A model generated the notes under the pieces. The model was not told the origin of the DNA. It did no database searches and saw only the letters and a program-made list of their open reading frames with translations. Shown piece after piece: positions 1 through 12,900 of a stretch of 62,000 nucleotides of DNA (positions are counted from its first letter, which is position 1; each line of letters starts with the position of its first letter). A program made the position numbers and the translations under genes. The DNA is from Acanthaster planci. Its lineage: Eukaryota > Echinodermata > Asteroidea > Valvatida > Acanthasteridae. The stretch lies in the NCBI RefSeq assembly GCF_001949145.1, contig NW_019091365.1, positions 2,951,407 through 3,013,406 of the forward strand, written 5' to 3'.

Positions 1-2082
1 TGCGAAACCAAACTTTTGTACACAAAACTGTACGTGCGCAGATGATGTGCGCAGTAGACCGTTGCGGTCCCTAATTACAGTGCATGCACATGGTGCAAGA
101 TTTGGCTCCCAAGACAACAAGAGGGCCAAGGCTAAGGACCCACCGGAGGCATTTTTTAGGGTCTTTTTCCACCCCCAAACAGCCGCAAAATTATCCTCAT
201 ACTCATACATAGCTTTTAAGCTTAGGGCTAGGCCCTACATTACAACGTGATTGCATCATTCTGACATCATGGACATTGTCTGACATGTCTGATGCTCTGA
301 ATAATTTCCGTCTGAGACTCATATCTGTTTTTCACCATCAAACACGCTTTGAATGATGTGAAACTATTTATATTTACAAATTAAATCCGCTTCGACCTTC
401 CAACGCTGATACATGACATCACCGTGAGACATACGGCTACAGACCTGAAAAACTTACCGGCAATCCCCGTGAGCACTGAGTATATCATACACAACATTAC
501 ACGTCGTTATGTTGCACGTGCTGGCATGGCTGGGACTGGGTACCTTCCAAGGTCACGTACTATTGGTTTACTACCCAGACTCTCTACATAGAGTTTACAT
601 TTGATACAGAATTGGGAGCAGATTAAGCCTGCCATTGTTTTTCACTGCCGCATGGTGGCGTCGTACAAGATAACGGCGTGTGTGATTGGTGCCGTGGTAA
701 TTACAGGATGCAAATAATAGAGTCGGATTATTATATCCAAATCTGTGGTGCAAATGCATGTTTCGTCAGGAAAACTTTCAGTTTGCAACATTAAATTTTC
801 TTCTTTGACGTCGGAGTGGTAGATTTTGCCAAACCAGTAGATCTTGGACAAAGATGGGGCTGCTGACAAAGTTGGCTGATGACGGAGAGGCTTGTTGTCA
901 GGGGCGGGTCACGAATCTCTTGAAAAAAGACACTGAAATCCCAAATGGAGACTATGCGACAATTGCGAATGTTGCAAGATAAACAGTAAATGTCACACAA
1001 ATGTATAACTGGTCTTGGCTTGACATAAGTATGAGCTATTCTTGACTACAAAAATAGAATTTTTTTGTTGGAGCTTAACTGGAAGACGTCAACCCTTGTC
1101 CAGTCAAACCGAATGAGGCGTGTGGCCAATCAGACGCTGTTCTACGAATAGTCCAAATTACATTTTTATTACTTGATGGAGAAAATAGACCAAATTGTCA
1201 TTTTTGGAAAAGCGTTAATGAAAAGGAATTAAATTTGCGCAATGCTTATCATTTTCTATACTACTAGGCCTGCAAGTGATAGAAAAACCGCTTTTGTAAT
1301 GAGTGATGGTAAGACAGAAAAGCCTTGATTCGAAGTGTACCGTAAGTCTGATCTTTCTAAAAAATGCATCATATTTTGGGGGCATACATCTGTATGAGTG
1401 AGGCGTCTGGCAGCAGGCGCTGTTCTACGTGTAGCCCCCTCAAAAAGGAAAAAAAAGTCCATGATCATGCATTTTTGCTACTCGCAAGTGAAAGCTAACA
1501 GTAGCGATAGAAGGGTTCACTTAACCATCACCCCCTCCAAGAAAAATGGCTCTAGAACCACGCCTCCTGGCCATCCAGCAGAGTGATGCCTGGTAATTGC
1601 ATGGTATAAAGACGTGGCCTTTAACGTTTGAGCGGGGGGCGGAATGATGACGCTATATGAATTTTATAAGTAGGGCCTTTAAGTAGGCCTATCAGTCACC
1701 ACCGTCAAGTTAGCGTCCGGAAGTTATGGTTGTAGGCTGCGCTGGTAAATAGGCAAAAATTGCTTGCTCAGACTCTGCTGTCAAATTAATGCTATGATTA
1801 GAGCATTGCTCGGTACGTTTTTGGCCACATTTCCATTCGCCCCTAGTACCGCTTCGCCCCCAGGCTAACCACATAGCTAGCACACACATAATTATTGGAC
1901 ATTGTGCATATATATATATGTTATTTAATTTCTACACCTGTAAAACACTAAATATTATGTACAATGCACATCTAATGACTAAGTCAGGACCACTCCTAGC
2001 TCATTGTTCTTGACATTAGACTGTCAAGGCGTATAGTCATTAGCTATTCTGTACTAGTATGTAACTTGTGGCCGGCAAGGCC
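1..2082. other. Upstream non-coding stretch
   Basis: No convincing gene: open frames are under 80 codons and resemble no family I know. Two related patches occur, at about 1115-1150 and 1395-1432 (gaggcgt followed by cgctgttctacg), which suggests a degenerate dispersed repeat. A short (ta)n tract lies near 1907. Confidence 0.4.
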
Positions 2083-2792
2083 GGCGGTTACGCTTGATTC
2101 CAAGACGTTCCCATCTGTAGCTGTGTTCGTGTACATGTATATTAATGAACGCTTTAGCGAAGTAAATTTTGCCAGTCAACAGAGAGTGCTATGTGACGGA
2201 CGAGGTCTGTATTCGTAGCACAGAGACACAAACACGCAAACCACCAGTCTTACGCGTAAAACTGTGACTTTAAAAAGCGTGGGCAAGCAATGGGCGAAAC
2301 GACGAATGGCAGCGGGTTCATTGCGAATTGCTTGTGACGTACTGGGAATGAATGTATTTGTTTACGAGTGCTTTAAAAAGACGTTTCCTTTTTTGCTCTT
2401 TGTACTGCTGTCTCTTCAGTTCAAATGTTGCAACCGCACTTTTTGAAATCTGCATGGGCCAGATTAAGTGAACCGAGGAATTTTTTTCACAAATAGATAA
2501 ATGGCTTCATAGACATTTGTGGCTGGAATTCTTCATCTGTGTGTAAATTCCCTATACCTAGGGGTGAATTTGCCCACGCTTTTGGATTTAGTCGAGTGCT
2601 GTCTTGGCTACAGTACCCAACCGTTGTTTTGAATAGGAGCTGCCCGTGTGTTTATATGTATGTGATACGTACTATTAACGTACGATAATTTTGCACTACT
2701 GTCGGCCGTCATATAGCGCCCTCTGTTGACTGGCAAAATTTTACTACACGAACGCAGACAGTTACGTCTTGGAACCAAGCCTAGCGGCTACC
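2083..2792. mobile_element. Foldback (MITE-like) element upstream of XDH-A
   Basis: The left arm (about 2083-2205) and right arm (about 2702-2792) are inverted copies: ccaagacgt, tgttcgtg and ttttgccagtcaacagag recur in reverse complement in the same order. The span is about 710 bp with no coding content, as in non-autonomous DNA transposons. Exact ends and target duplication are uncertain. Confidence 0.6.
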
Positions 2793-3409
2793 CCTCGCGC
2801 GGTGTACTGAAGGCAAAAAGTGACTTAATTCGTGAGACTACTAAATGATATGCAAATCAGCTAAGCCTGGAACCTCAGCTGACCAGGCCCCAAGGGTAGC
2901 TAAATCTTTTGATATCCAATGTTTCATTTGTGCAACGTGGTTAACACTGTATTATAATCTCCAAAACAAATAAGTGGTGTTCACTGTGCGATATGTTTTG
3001 TACAAAACTGGCGGTATATAAAACGTAACAACCAAATGATAGCCCTATCTCCAGTGGTGGGGGCGTGCATCGTTTTCCTTTTGCCCCATCAGTTTGCGTT
3101 GTAAATTTTAAGTTAGTATATCCAAACTTATGAGGTGTTTACTACGAGTCGGATGATAAGATTACCTGTAGCACGTCAAACATGATCATTCGAAAAAGAA
3201 AGCTGTGATGTGATAATCCAGTGATTACGTATTTATAGCACATGTGAAGCGAAGGCTTCCAGGATATTTGAAAAAATAAATATCATTAAAACCACCTCTT
3301 TTGAAAGGCTTTTTAAACTCCAAACACCCTTTCGCCTCTGTCCATAACAGTCGATAGTTGAATAAATAATTATTCGACCTTGTATACGAAACGAACCAGA
3401 CACTACATC

Positions 3410-3623
3410 GTCCCATTGTGGCATAGATTGGCGATAAGGGTCCACTTAAGCTTACACAAGATTATAGTTTGCGTAATGATCTCGTTACGCGCTTGAGGTG
3501 GTCGCTCTGAGTTCTCGATGATCACCAGGTCCTGTTCAAAACGACGTGCGTATGTCCGTTAGGATAGCGGCTCCTTGTCCTTTGTGACGACCAGGAAGAT
3601 TTGACCAAAGAAAATTAACCGAG
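3410..3623 (+). promoter_or_regulatory. Conserved 5' flank of XDH-A (candidate promoter and 5' UTR)
   Basis: This block aligns with 29405-29583 upstream of copy B. Shared patches include ggcgataagg, tatagt followed by ttgcgta (about 3474), a cgat-atcaccag patch and tatgtccgt with agcggctccttg. The tatag lies about 150 bp before the ATG and could be a weak TATA-like element. Conservation may simply reflect the age of the duplication. Confidence 0.4.
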
Positions 3624-6600
3624 ATGGGAGATATAGTAAACACACTGTTGTTTTTCTGCAACGGGAGAAAGGTAAAATTCTGAGCATGGAGCTCCATGAG
3701 TTATTTCTCTTTGTAAAAGAAACACTGTAATTTATAGGCACGCAAATTGCATTGTACGCGAATTATCATTTTGGTTGGTTTGTGCATGTTTGTCCCCCTT
3801 CGCTATGCAATGAATAAAAGGTAAGCTTCAAGCTTCAGTTCTTTTGCGTTTAGTGCACGCCCGTTGGAAAATGCGCATGAGCAGTCCATGTACCCACAGA
3901 AGTTTCACCCTATATAAGTTTACCCGTCGAGTGAAAAAACCAAAAACAAACCGATTTCTCTTTCGTTCTCATAGTAATCCTCAGTCGAAGTTTAGGACTA
4001 CCCCCATTAAGATCGATTGTATTGCGTAGTAGAAAAAGTTATCATGACGTCATTATTGTAGTATCTTCTTAGCCAAGGGTAGTTCCTAATTGTAAGTTTG
4101 ATGAAGATTAAAGATTGCTATGTGACGAAAATGTTGTCTCGAATCTGTGTACAAAGTCAATGGGAAAAAATTAAATATTAAAAACCAACAATAAATAAAT
4201 CGATAATGTCATCATGCCAAATTTCTTTTAGGACCGTCCTTGGATGATGCTTTAACATTTTGCCAAGTTTGAAGTCGATCTGATTTATTGTGGTACCAAG
4301 GTCGATTGGCTGAAGAAATAGTATGAAAAGGAAGAAAATACTTTAACGAAAACAATAGTTGTCTCGGCACATTCTTGCCGAAACAGCTAATAATACAGTG
4401 CTGTCCAGTCCTCCGTGCACCTGACTTACATACCTCTGTCATTACTCTGTGACAGTAAAGCTAGTTTGATGTTGGACATTGGACATGCATGTATGTTTGC
4501 ACAGCGAATGTCTCTTTTTTGAGACATTAGACTTTGGACATTTACATAAGTTAGCACAACGAACTTAATGGTAGGAAGTTAGTTAAACGCTTTCCTAGGT
4601 CGGGTATAGAATACTACAGAGGTCACTATGAACATCTTAAAAAAGAAGTAAGGTGTACATTATGTTTCTTTTGTTTGATGTTCGTAGTGGGTGGCGTATT
4701 TAAAGTTACGACCTCAGGAAGTTTTCATTTTATACACAGGTTTAATTAATGTCTTTGTCGTCATTGCCTTAAATGTACTGTTTCTGACACTCAGCGAGAA
4801 TCCGCCTCGAGCAGATGTACCCCTCATCGGTCGAAAGGAGCCGTGGTCGGGAGTGTTCAATATGTTGGAAGCGATGCGACAGTGACGCGTGCATACCCTA
4901 GTCGTTCGTTAACCAGCGAAGTTCATTTCCTTACCAAAGGAGCAAGTTCGTTGCCAAGAGAAAAAGCGTCCTCTCTTGGTCCAACTCGAGGCACATAGTG
5001 ATGATAGCCAAACATGCAAAAATAAAAATAAAACCCTCATGTCGTATTACATATACTTTGATTATTAATGCTAATATTTATCCGAGGTTATCTATTCACC
5101 ATAGAGGGTCTTCAATAAGGCCCTTACGTGGAAACATGAAAATTGAAAACTTACAAAATAATTAATGTAAACTAACATAACACACCTCTTCAGAAAGACC
5201 TCAGTTAAATTAAAATAATTACACAGTATCCGAAAACAACATCTAAAATAAGGTTAAATTGTGAATATCTACAGCTTAAACTGGACCAGTACAAATGGGT
5301 AAGTTTGTAAGATATATTCTTTAATAATTCAGCTACTTTTATTGGAGTATATTTGGTTGTGTTAAGTAACTTTTATCAAACCTTCTTCACAGGTCGTCGA
5401 TCATCGTGTTGATCCGGAAATGACGTTGTTGGTGTATCTACGCACAAAGTGTATCCTTGAAAAAAGTTATTGTTGTTTGAACAGTTTTGTGGTTTATTTA
5501 GTAGGAGTGACTTACAACACTCCTCCAATTTTTGCGTAAAATAATCAGATGAGACTACAGTACTATTGTTGCTATGAGCTACATTAATGGAGTGATATTT
5601 CAGTGTGACCCCACACGTTCTCTGTAGGGCACAATAAACGACTAGAGGCTTTATCAGATACGATATCTAGGTAGAATATCAATGGCTCGATACTTATTTG
5701 ACAGCTATTATTGAGACAGGACTCTGGCTAGTCTTTTTTGCGACTTGTACGGGTTCTTTGACCAAGAGAGAAAGTGCGTTTGACTGGTAGTAAGCTAGGA
5801 TGTGGGGAAGGAGGTTGTGGAGCATGCACCGTCATGGTGTCCAGGTACTCACCCACGGACAAAACTATCAGGTGAGGAAATACTAATTTTCTGCATTATT
5901 TAAAAATCAAATTAATTAATTATCGAATGACTGTATTTGACAGTCATTCGATAATTGTCGCGTGGTTTGAGGCGGTTTTTAGGTTCACTTGACTGTTTCC
6001 ATGTTCACTTGTCAACCCTGATGAGTTACCGGGGTTCAGCTTGTATGGGCACACTTTTGGCTTAGCTTTGTGGAGGGTGTATAGTATAAGGATAAGGTGG
6101 TACCATTATTTTTATTACACAACAGTCTAGGGCTACGCTACGTAGGCTACTTTGCCGTGGGAAAGTAGTTTTATGGCCAGTCCTGAGAGGAGACTATAGT
6201 CTCTAAGCCTCCTTGGTTACCCTACGATATTGCGTAAAGAGATCGCGATGGGGTGCTCAGAACCTATTAATTTTAATATACACTGTAAAAACTGTGGTGT
6301 TAAATCAACACTTTGTGGTGTTATCAGATGACCACACCATAGGGTGTTACTTTGCACACCTATGATTGTTACAATGCACTGCCTGGAGGGTGTTAAAAGT
6401 AACACCAACCTTTTAACACCAGCGAAAAGTGTTGGTGTAGTCCTCTGATAACACCGGGGGTGTTAAATTTAACACCATAGTTTACACGTATGCTACTACG
6501 AAGTTTCAAGTATTATTTACGGATGGCGTACACGGTCTGTTTTGCAGCCACGTTGCCGTGAATGCTTGCCTGACCCCCATCTGTTCTGTGCACGGTATGG

Positions 6601-9600
6601 CCGTCACAACCGTGGAGGGCATTGGCAGTACCACTACCAGACTCCATCCGGTACAGGTAGGTGGTGTAAAAATCAGAGTAAGTAGAGAAATCTTAAGTTA
6701 GATTTGAAGCTTTGCATGGTTGAAGAGATGTGAGAAATTGGTTTGCGGGTACACCATGGAAGCAATCTCTTTTGGCCGAGGTGTGGCTCGTAAAAGGTGT
6801 GGTTCAAATCTTACTTATCTTCGCTCTACGGAGAGCCTACGGTTCGACGAGTTAGGTCCCACGAGCATACGTCCATCCGACGCTCAAAGTTCATCAATGA
6901 CCCAACTTTCCTCAAACGCTGCCGAGACTCGCACATCACCCCACCAGGCCTCAAGCTCCACGATACCGTTTACAGCAACCATCCCTCCTCATCTTGCAGT
7001 CAGCCAGCTGAGCCCTCCTAAGAGAACGCATCCAACACGCAAGACGCACCCTCAGCCACCTAGACAAGGATATTGCTGCCACCGAAGCCGCCTTCAAGTC
7101 GACCCTACACCTGACAGATTCGTCAAGGTCTTGTCCTTCACCAAGTCCTCCAGCTGCCACCCGTTCACCGCTTCCCGCAACAAATAACTCCGGAAATTCC
7201 AGCGCCTTTCCCATTGGAAGATGAGATTGTCTATATCTCTATTCCAACGCCCCTAGCCCAAAGGGATGCCCTATATCCCGACGGCAAACACCACCCGGGT
7301 CCCTCCCAGCCCACCTCCGCAGCCAGAGTGAATTCCACAGACACACCGTCGTGAACCTCAGCCAACGGACCCTGTCGACCACGGGGACAGGTGTCCTGTC
7401 CCTATGCATGAACTTCGCCACCCCACCACGCGCCGTCCCCCTTGCCGACATCGTCCAAGCCACAGAACTTGCTATACGGAAGCTCGACAAGACCACAGCC
7501 GATAACATCCGAGTCAAGATCCACTAAGCACTTCTGCACGTTAAACCGGTCAAGCCCAACTTTACCAAGCCCGATGTTGAAGCCCTCCGTGATCTCCGCA
7601 GCAACAAATCCATTCACAGTATCACAGCCGACAAAGGCAACGCCAACGTGGTCATGGACTGTGCGGCTTACTCCAACAAGGTACAAGACATCCTCACATC
7701 CGGCACCTACTGCCCCATACCCAAGGACCCCACCCAAGCCATCGAGAAACGCATCCCCAGCCACCTCCTCGCCCTCCACCGTTCCAACTCCATCCTAACA
7801 GGCCTGTACCTTCGCCTCCACCCGTCGGCGTCTACCGGTCCAAGATTCTTCGATCAACCCAAGATCCACAAGCTGGACATGCGCCCCATTGTGTCTTCAA
7901 GGGCTCACCTACCTACGAGACCGCCCGTTTCCTGACATGCATTCTCCAGCCCCTAGTCGGCAATACGCCACACCACATCTCCAACTCCACCCAGTTCGTG
8001 AAGCTCACGGGAAACCTGTCACTCTAGTCCACAGACATCGTGGTGAGTTTCGACGTGGTGTCGCTATTCACCAATGTTCCCACCGAAGAAGCATGCCAGA
8101 TTGCCAAGGATCAGCTGGACAGCGACCCCTCCCTCGCTGACCGCACAGCTCTCTCCTCCGCCCAGATCACCGACCTCATCTGCCTCTGCGTTTCATGCAG
8201 CTACTTCAAGTTCCAAAACCAGTTCTACGAGCATACAGCGGGAACCTCCATGGGATCCCCTATATCCCCGGTTCTAGCTAACATCTTCATGGAAGAATTT
8301 GAAACATTATCTCTCCTGACCGCCGACCTCAAACCACCATTTGGCTGCGCTATGTTGATGACACATTCGTCACAGTGGCCCCATGGTCAAGAATACCTCC
8401 AGGAATTCCTCGAGTACCTCGACTAGCAGCACCCAACTATCAAGTTCACCATGGAACAAGAACAAGACGGACACCTCTCCTTCTTAGATGCCCACCTGTC
8501 CAGAAACCCAGACGGCAGCCTCAACCACCGCAAGCCTACCCACAGCGACCAGTACCTGCACCAGAGATCTTTCCACCACCCAGCCATCAAGACCTCAGTC
8601 AACCGCACCCTCGTCCGCAGAGCCTACGGGATCTGCGACCAGAACAACCTACGCCAAGAACTCCACCACATCAAGTCCGCCCTCCAGAAGAACGGCTACC
8701 GCAACCAGCGCACCAACCTTTCAAAGCCCTCTCCGAGGACGTTAGGGTCTCCTATACCCGAAGTCCCCTCTCGCCCACGGCATTAGGGTCACCTGTACCC
8801 GAAGCCCCCCAACCCCCCACCGCCACAGTATGTCTAGCGTGCCTGGGCCCCACGTCCCACCAACCCCGCAACATCCTACAGCCTGCCAACATCAAAGTAC
8901 ATCATTCAGCACCCAACAAGCTGCAGGCTGCACTTCACACCTACAAGGACAAGCACCCACCAAGCAGTCGTCCCGGTGTATATCGCATTCCATATGAATG
9001 CGGCCAAGTATACGTCGGGGCAGGAGCCCCCCCCACCAGACTCCAAGAATACCGCTCCCATGGCCGACGAGGAGAACTTGACAAGTCGGCCGTCATCAAA
9101 CATGCACACTCCACGGACCACCGCATCGATTGGGACAAAGCAGAACTCATTGCCCCCATCCAGAACTGGCTCCTAAGAAGAATTCGAGAAGCCATCGAGA
9201 TTTTCCGGCACAACACCGGACCCCAAGACTTCGGTTTCAAGCTCAGCGACATCTGGCGCCCACTACTAGCAGCTAAACTGACACCCACTCCAGGGCAGTA
9301 GGGTCCTTATACCCGAAACACATGCCCCACTCCAGGCGTTAGGGTCTTCTCTACCCGAAGCCACCTCCCCCCTTGGCATAAGGGTCCCCTATACCGAACC
9401 CAGGGTTTCCCGCCAATTCCGTCATGCCGCAACCCCACAGGACCCAACACCTTCACGCAACAGCGCACACGCTGAGTTACACAACCTGCGAATACCATTC
9501 CACGCCCCACCGCTTCCGGATTACCTTAATAACCAAGCTATCCACTCCACTGACTCCAGTGCGGCACACTCTCCTGAGGACGGCCATAGCACACTGGCCA

Positions 9601-9953
9601 AGACGTCGAGTTAACACTCACCGGTTCTTTTAAGAACCACACCTCGCCAAAAAAAGATTGATTCCATGATGTACCCGCAAACTTATTTCTGATAGAGAAA
9701 TCTTGTATCTCGTAAAGATCCTGACAGCATTCTTGTGTTTTAATTTAAAAAAAAAATCATTCAGGAACGCCTTGCCAAAGCCCACGGGTCTCAGTGTGGT
9801 TTCTGCACTCCCGGTATGGTCATGTCTATGTACGCTCTGCTGAGAAATCGACCACAGCCTACTATGGAAGAGATTGAAAGTGCTTTTGAGGGGAATCTGT
9901 GTCGCTGCACTGGGTATAGACCCATTCTGCAAGGCTACAAGACATTCACTAAG
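3624..9953 (+). CDS. XDH: XDH-A exons 1-5: two [2Fe-2S] domains
   Basis: Exons 3624-3671, 5393-5448, 5767-5871, 6548-6656 and 9765-9953 encode about residues 1-169. This part carries electrons from the molybdenum centre to FAD. The plant-ferredoxin-type domain shows [13 protein letters not shown] (three cysteines) and NACLTPIC for the fourth ligand. The second, helical domain shows [14 protein letters not shown] and [15 protein letters not shown], supplying CxxC and CxC. All eight cluster cysteines are therefore present. Phases are 0, 2, 2 and 0 at the first four junctions. Intron 1 (1.7 kb) and intron 4 (3.1 kb, carrying a Penelope-like element) are the long ones. Confidence 0.92.
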
Positions 9954-12900
9954 GTCTGCTCCGTAAAAGAGATGTATCCAGGTTTTGGGTGGGACGGGGG
10001 TAAAATGATTGTTTTTCCAAAAAGCAGTTGTCTAATTTTTCTTATCCATAAAAGAATCCTCGACCCCCCACGAAAGATCTTGGCTCCCGAGAAAGAAGAA
10101 ATAACAAATATCCGAATACACGACTAATATAAAAGTAGTTTTGAAGCTGTGGTGTATTGAGGTCTTTGGTTCAGGGGGCCACTTTTTTTTTCTTATAAAA
10201 GGATCCAGGAAATGAATTTTTCTTAGAATCACTTTTTGTGTATCTCTGTACTCTTCTTCCATGTATGAAGACTGTTTGATATCTTTTTTGAGTTACGTGA
10301 ACTGAGCAGTGCACTTTTTCAAAAATTAAAAATTGACCAAACATTTCTGAACAAGTGAGGGCACTTTTGCTTTGATGTAAATCCAGGAAGACATGGTTCA
10401 GGTTGCATGTATTCATTTGTATTCGTTTGTGTTAGCGTTCGCGCAAAAATTTAACCGGCTTTAACTCTTTAACCTAATTGCCTGACCTAATTTATCTTTT
10501 TATGAGTTACTAATGTTAAGTGCTCTCCGTGACCTGAAATGTTGACAAACATGTAATCAACGTTTCCTTGATTTTTACTCTTGAAGGAGGGATGCTGCGG
10601 AGGGAATAAAGCCGCGTGTTGTCGCAACATTTCAAGTGGAGTCCCTGAGGAAGGGGTAGGTACATCTATTATGATTGATCATTGATTAGTTTAAAATTAA
10701 ATGACCATGTTCTTCGGAAGTTGTACATCAAGCCTTTATGAATTAGACCAATAACCCCCCTTTAGTTTGTATTCTTAGTTGCAAGTGTTTTCTGGATCTT
10801 CGGTGATTTTTAAAATCTAATCCTGGATTTACACTTTCGCTATTATTTTTTGACATCAAATGTTTTGTTTTCAAATATGTGTAGGTTTCCGTGAATATGT
10901 TCAATCCCAGCGAGTTCATGCCATATGATCCTTCGCAAGAGTTCATTTTTCCTCCAGAGTTGATGGTCAGTAATGTCATGCATGTTAATGGCTATAATAT
11001 ACATGTATATCAATACGGGCGATTCGCAACAGCGCCTCCGGGGGTTGCAACGCGTTGGCCAATCACAATGCCCGAAATCTGTCTGGTTCGTAAGTGACTT
11101 CGTCACAAAGGAAGACGCGCCACAATTTACAGGCTCCCATTGGACGATCGCTGAAGTTGCGCGTTAACTTTCGGTTCCATGGTTCCATCATGTAACTCTA
11201 TGTGCAGTGCATGTGCAGTGGCGTGGTTTAAACTGAGGTGACGTCCCGCTTACGAACCGGGTAGAACCAATGCACGTTTGGAAAGGGTTGACAGATGATT
11301 GGCCAACGCGTCGTTAACTCTTTGAGGCGCACAGTGTGAATCGCTCATATTGTTCATCATCTTAATTCAATTTACTATGCGTATATGCAATAACTGCACA
11401 ATGCTTCCTGTTGACAGAACTTCTTATCCATTTCTTTTCACATATGGAACTTGTTTTTTTAATCATTTTAATAATTCAGAAGCCCATTTTCTGATTTTCT
11501 TAGGTGAATTTGAATGAAACAACCCCGAAAATGCACAAATTTGCTGGGGATAACGTGACCTGGTTTCGTCCTGGTACATTGGAACAACTCCTTGAATTAA
11601 AGACTAATGACCGACAAGCCAAGATAGTGGCCGGCAACTCGGAAATTGGTGAGTTTAAGTGCGACTCATACTTACAAATTGCAGAGATTTTGCAGTGAAT
11701 TGGTCGGTAGTATGAAACAAAAAGAGGATATTTCTCCTGAGAGGATTAAAAAAAAACAGCTATAGAAACTAATCACGACCCCTTCTAAAATGTGAAAAAC
11801 CATTTCGATTGAATTGTGGGTAAAATGTCAAGGGCCTCTCCTACCGAGAGACCGTTTAACATTACTGAACTGATGCGATTTCGTTAATTCTTTTGCTCTT
11901 GTGTTTTATATGCAGGTGTTGAAGTGAAGTTCAAGAACCAATGTTACCCAGTTCTTATCGATGTCAATCATATCCTAGAGCTGACAGGCGTCGAGACCAC
12001 GCCCTCTGGAGTCAGAATTGGTGCCGCTGTGTCTCTTACGTCAACCGGCAATTACTTAAAGCAAATCATACAGAAAGAACCGGGTATACGAAAAGAAAAG
12101 TAGTTAGTATAGGAATAAATCTCATTAACTAACATTAGAGCTCACCTTCAAAGCTCAAACTGTATTAACCCCCCCCCCGTTATTTTCCGTTCCCCTAAAA
12201 TGGCTTCGCTTGTGGATTGAACAAACATTTCGTTTTTACTTTCCTAATGGGCAGAGCACAAGACACGCATCTTTGCCGCTATTGTAGAGATGTTGCGCTG
12301 GTTTGCTGGAAAGCAAATCCGAAACGTAGCTGTAAGTTTAAACTTGCTTTGTATCTAGGATCTCAATGTGTATTATGAGTGTCTCGATTGCACTTTGTTT
12401 GAAAGTCTTTTGATCAATTTTATGCAATGAAAATGCATCGATGTCTGATATCGATGATTGACACCGTCACTGTAGGTGTGTGAAATGTTTTCTCTACAGT
12501 GTATTGGCGGTAATATAGCAACGAGCAGTCCCATTTCGGATCTCAACCCGCTGCTTATAGCAGCCGTTTGTTCTGTCGAACTTGTATCCAGCTCAGGTGA
12601 GAAAGTTTTAGATAAAGACCAATTGGCCTTTGACATTAAGGGTACAATGATGTCAAAAACAGAACAGGTGCCATGACCTTGCATGGGATTACAACGGAAA
12701 GACATTGTGGGAGACATGACTTGCGCATTTAATTAAAATAGGCAGCACACGCTTTGCAGTAACTGAATACCCGTCCTCGGGAACTCTCTCACTCTTCTGC
12801 CTAGTCTAGGTGCCAGACGTTGTTATCGTTTGGATGTGCGATAATCCCTACACACTATCCACTAGCCGCCGAAGTCAAGTCGTGCGTGTGTATGTGGGTG

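Larger units (their letters stand above)
6733..9694 (+). mobile_element. Penelope-like retroelement, degenerate, in XDH-A intron 4
   Basis: A nearly 3-kb insertion carrying a Penelope-type reverse transcriptase followed by a GIY-YIG endonuclease. It is bracketed by inverted repeats of about 65 bp (6733-6796 and 9631-9694) sharing gtttgcgggtaca and cgaggtgtgg. Established knowledge: Penelope-like elements combine these two domains and often have terminal repeats in direct or inverted order. The base composition is clearly richer in C than the surrounding intron. Several frameshifts mean it is inactive. Confidence 0.85.

Noticed and set aside
6720-7187. 155-codon frame at the left end of the Penelope-like element as a protein
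   Set aside because: The element's real coding sense is in other frames here; this frame is a Ser/Pro/Thr-rich shadow.
7402-7779. 125-codon minus-strand frame opposite the reverse transcriptase
   Set aside because: Antisense shadow of GC-biased RT codons.
8741-9400. Interstitial telomere array
   Set aside because: ttaggg occurs once per 40-bp unit, not as consecutive telomeric repeats.
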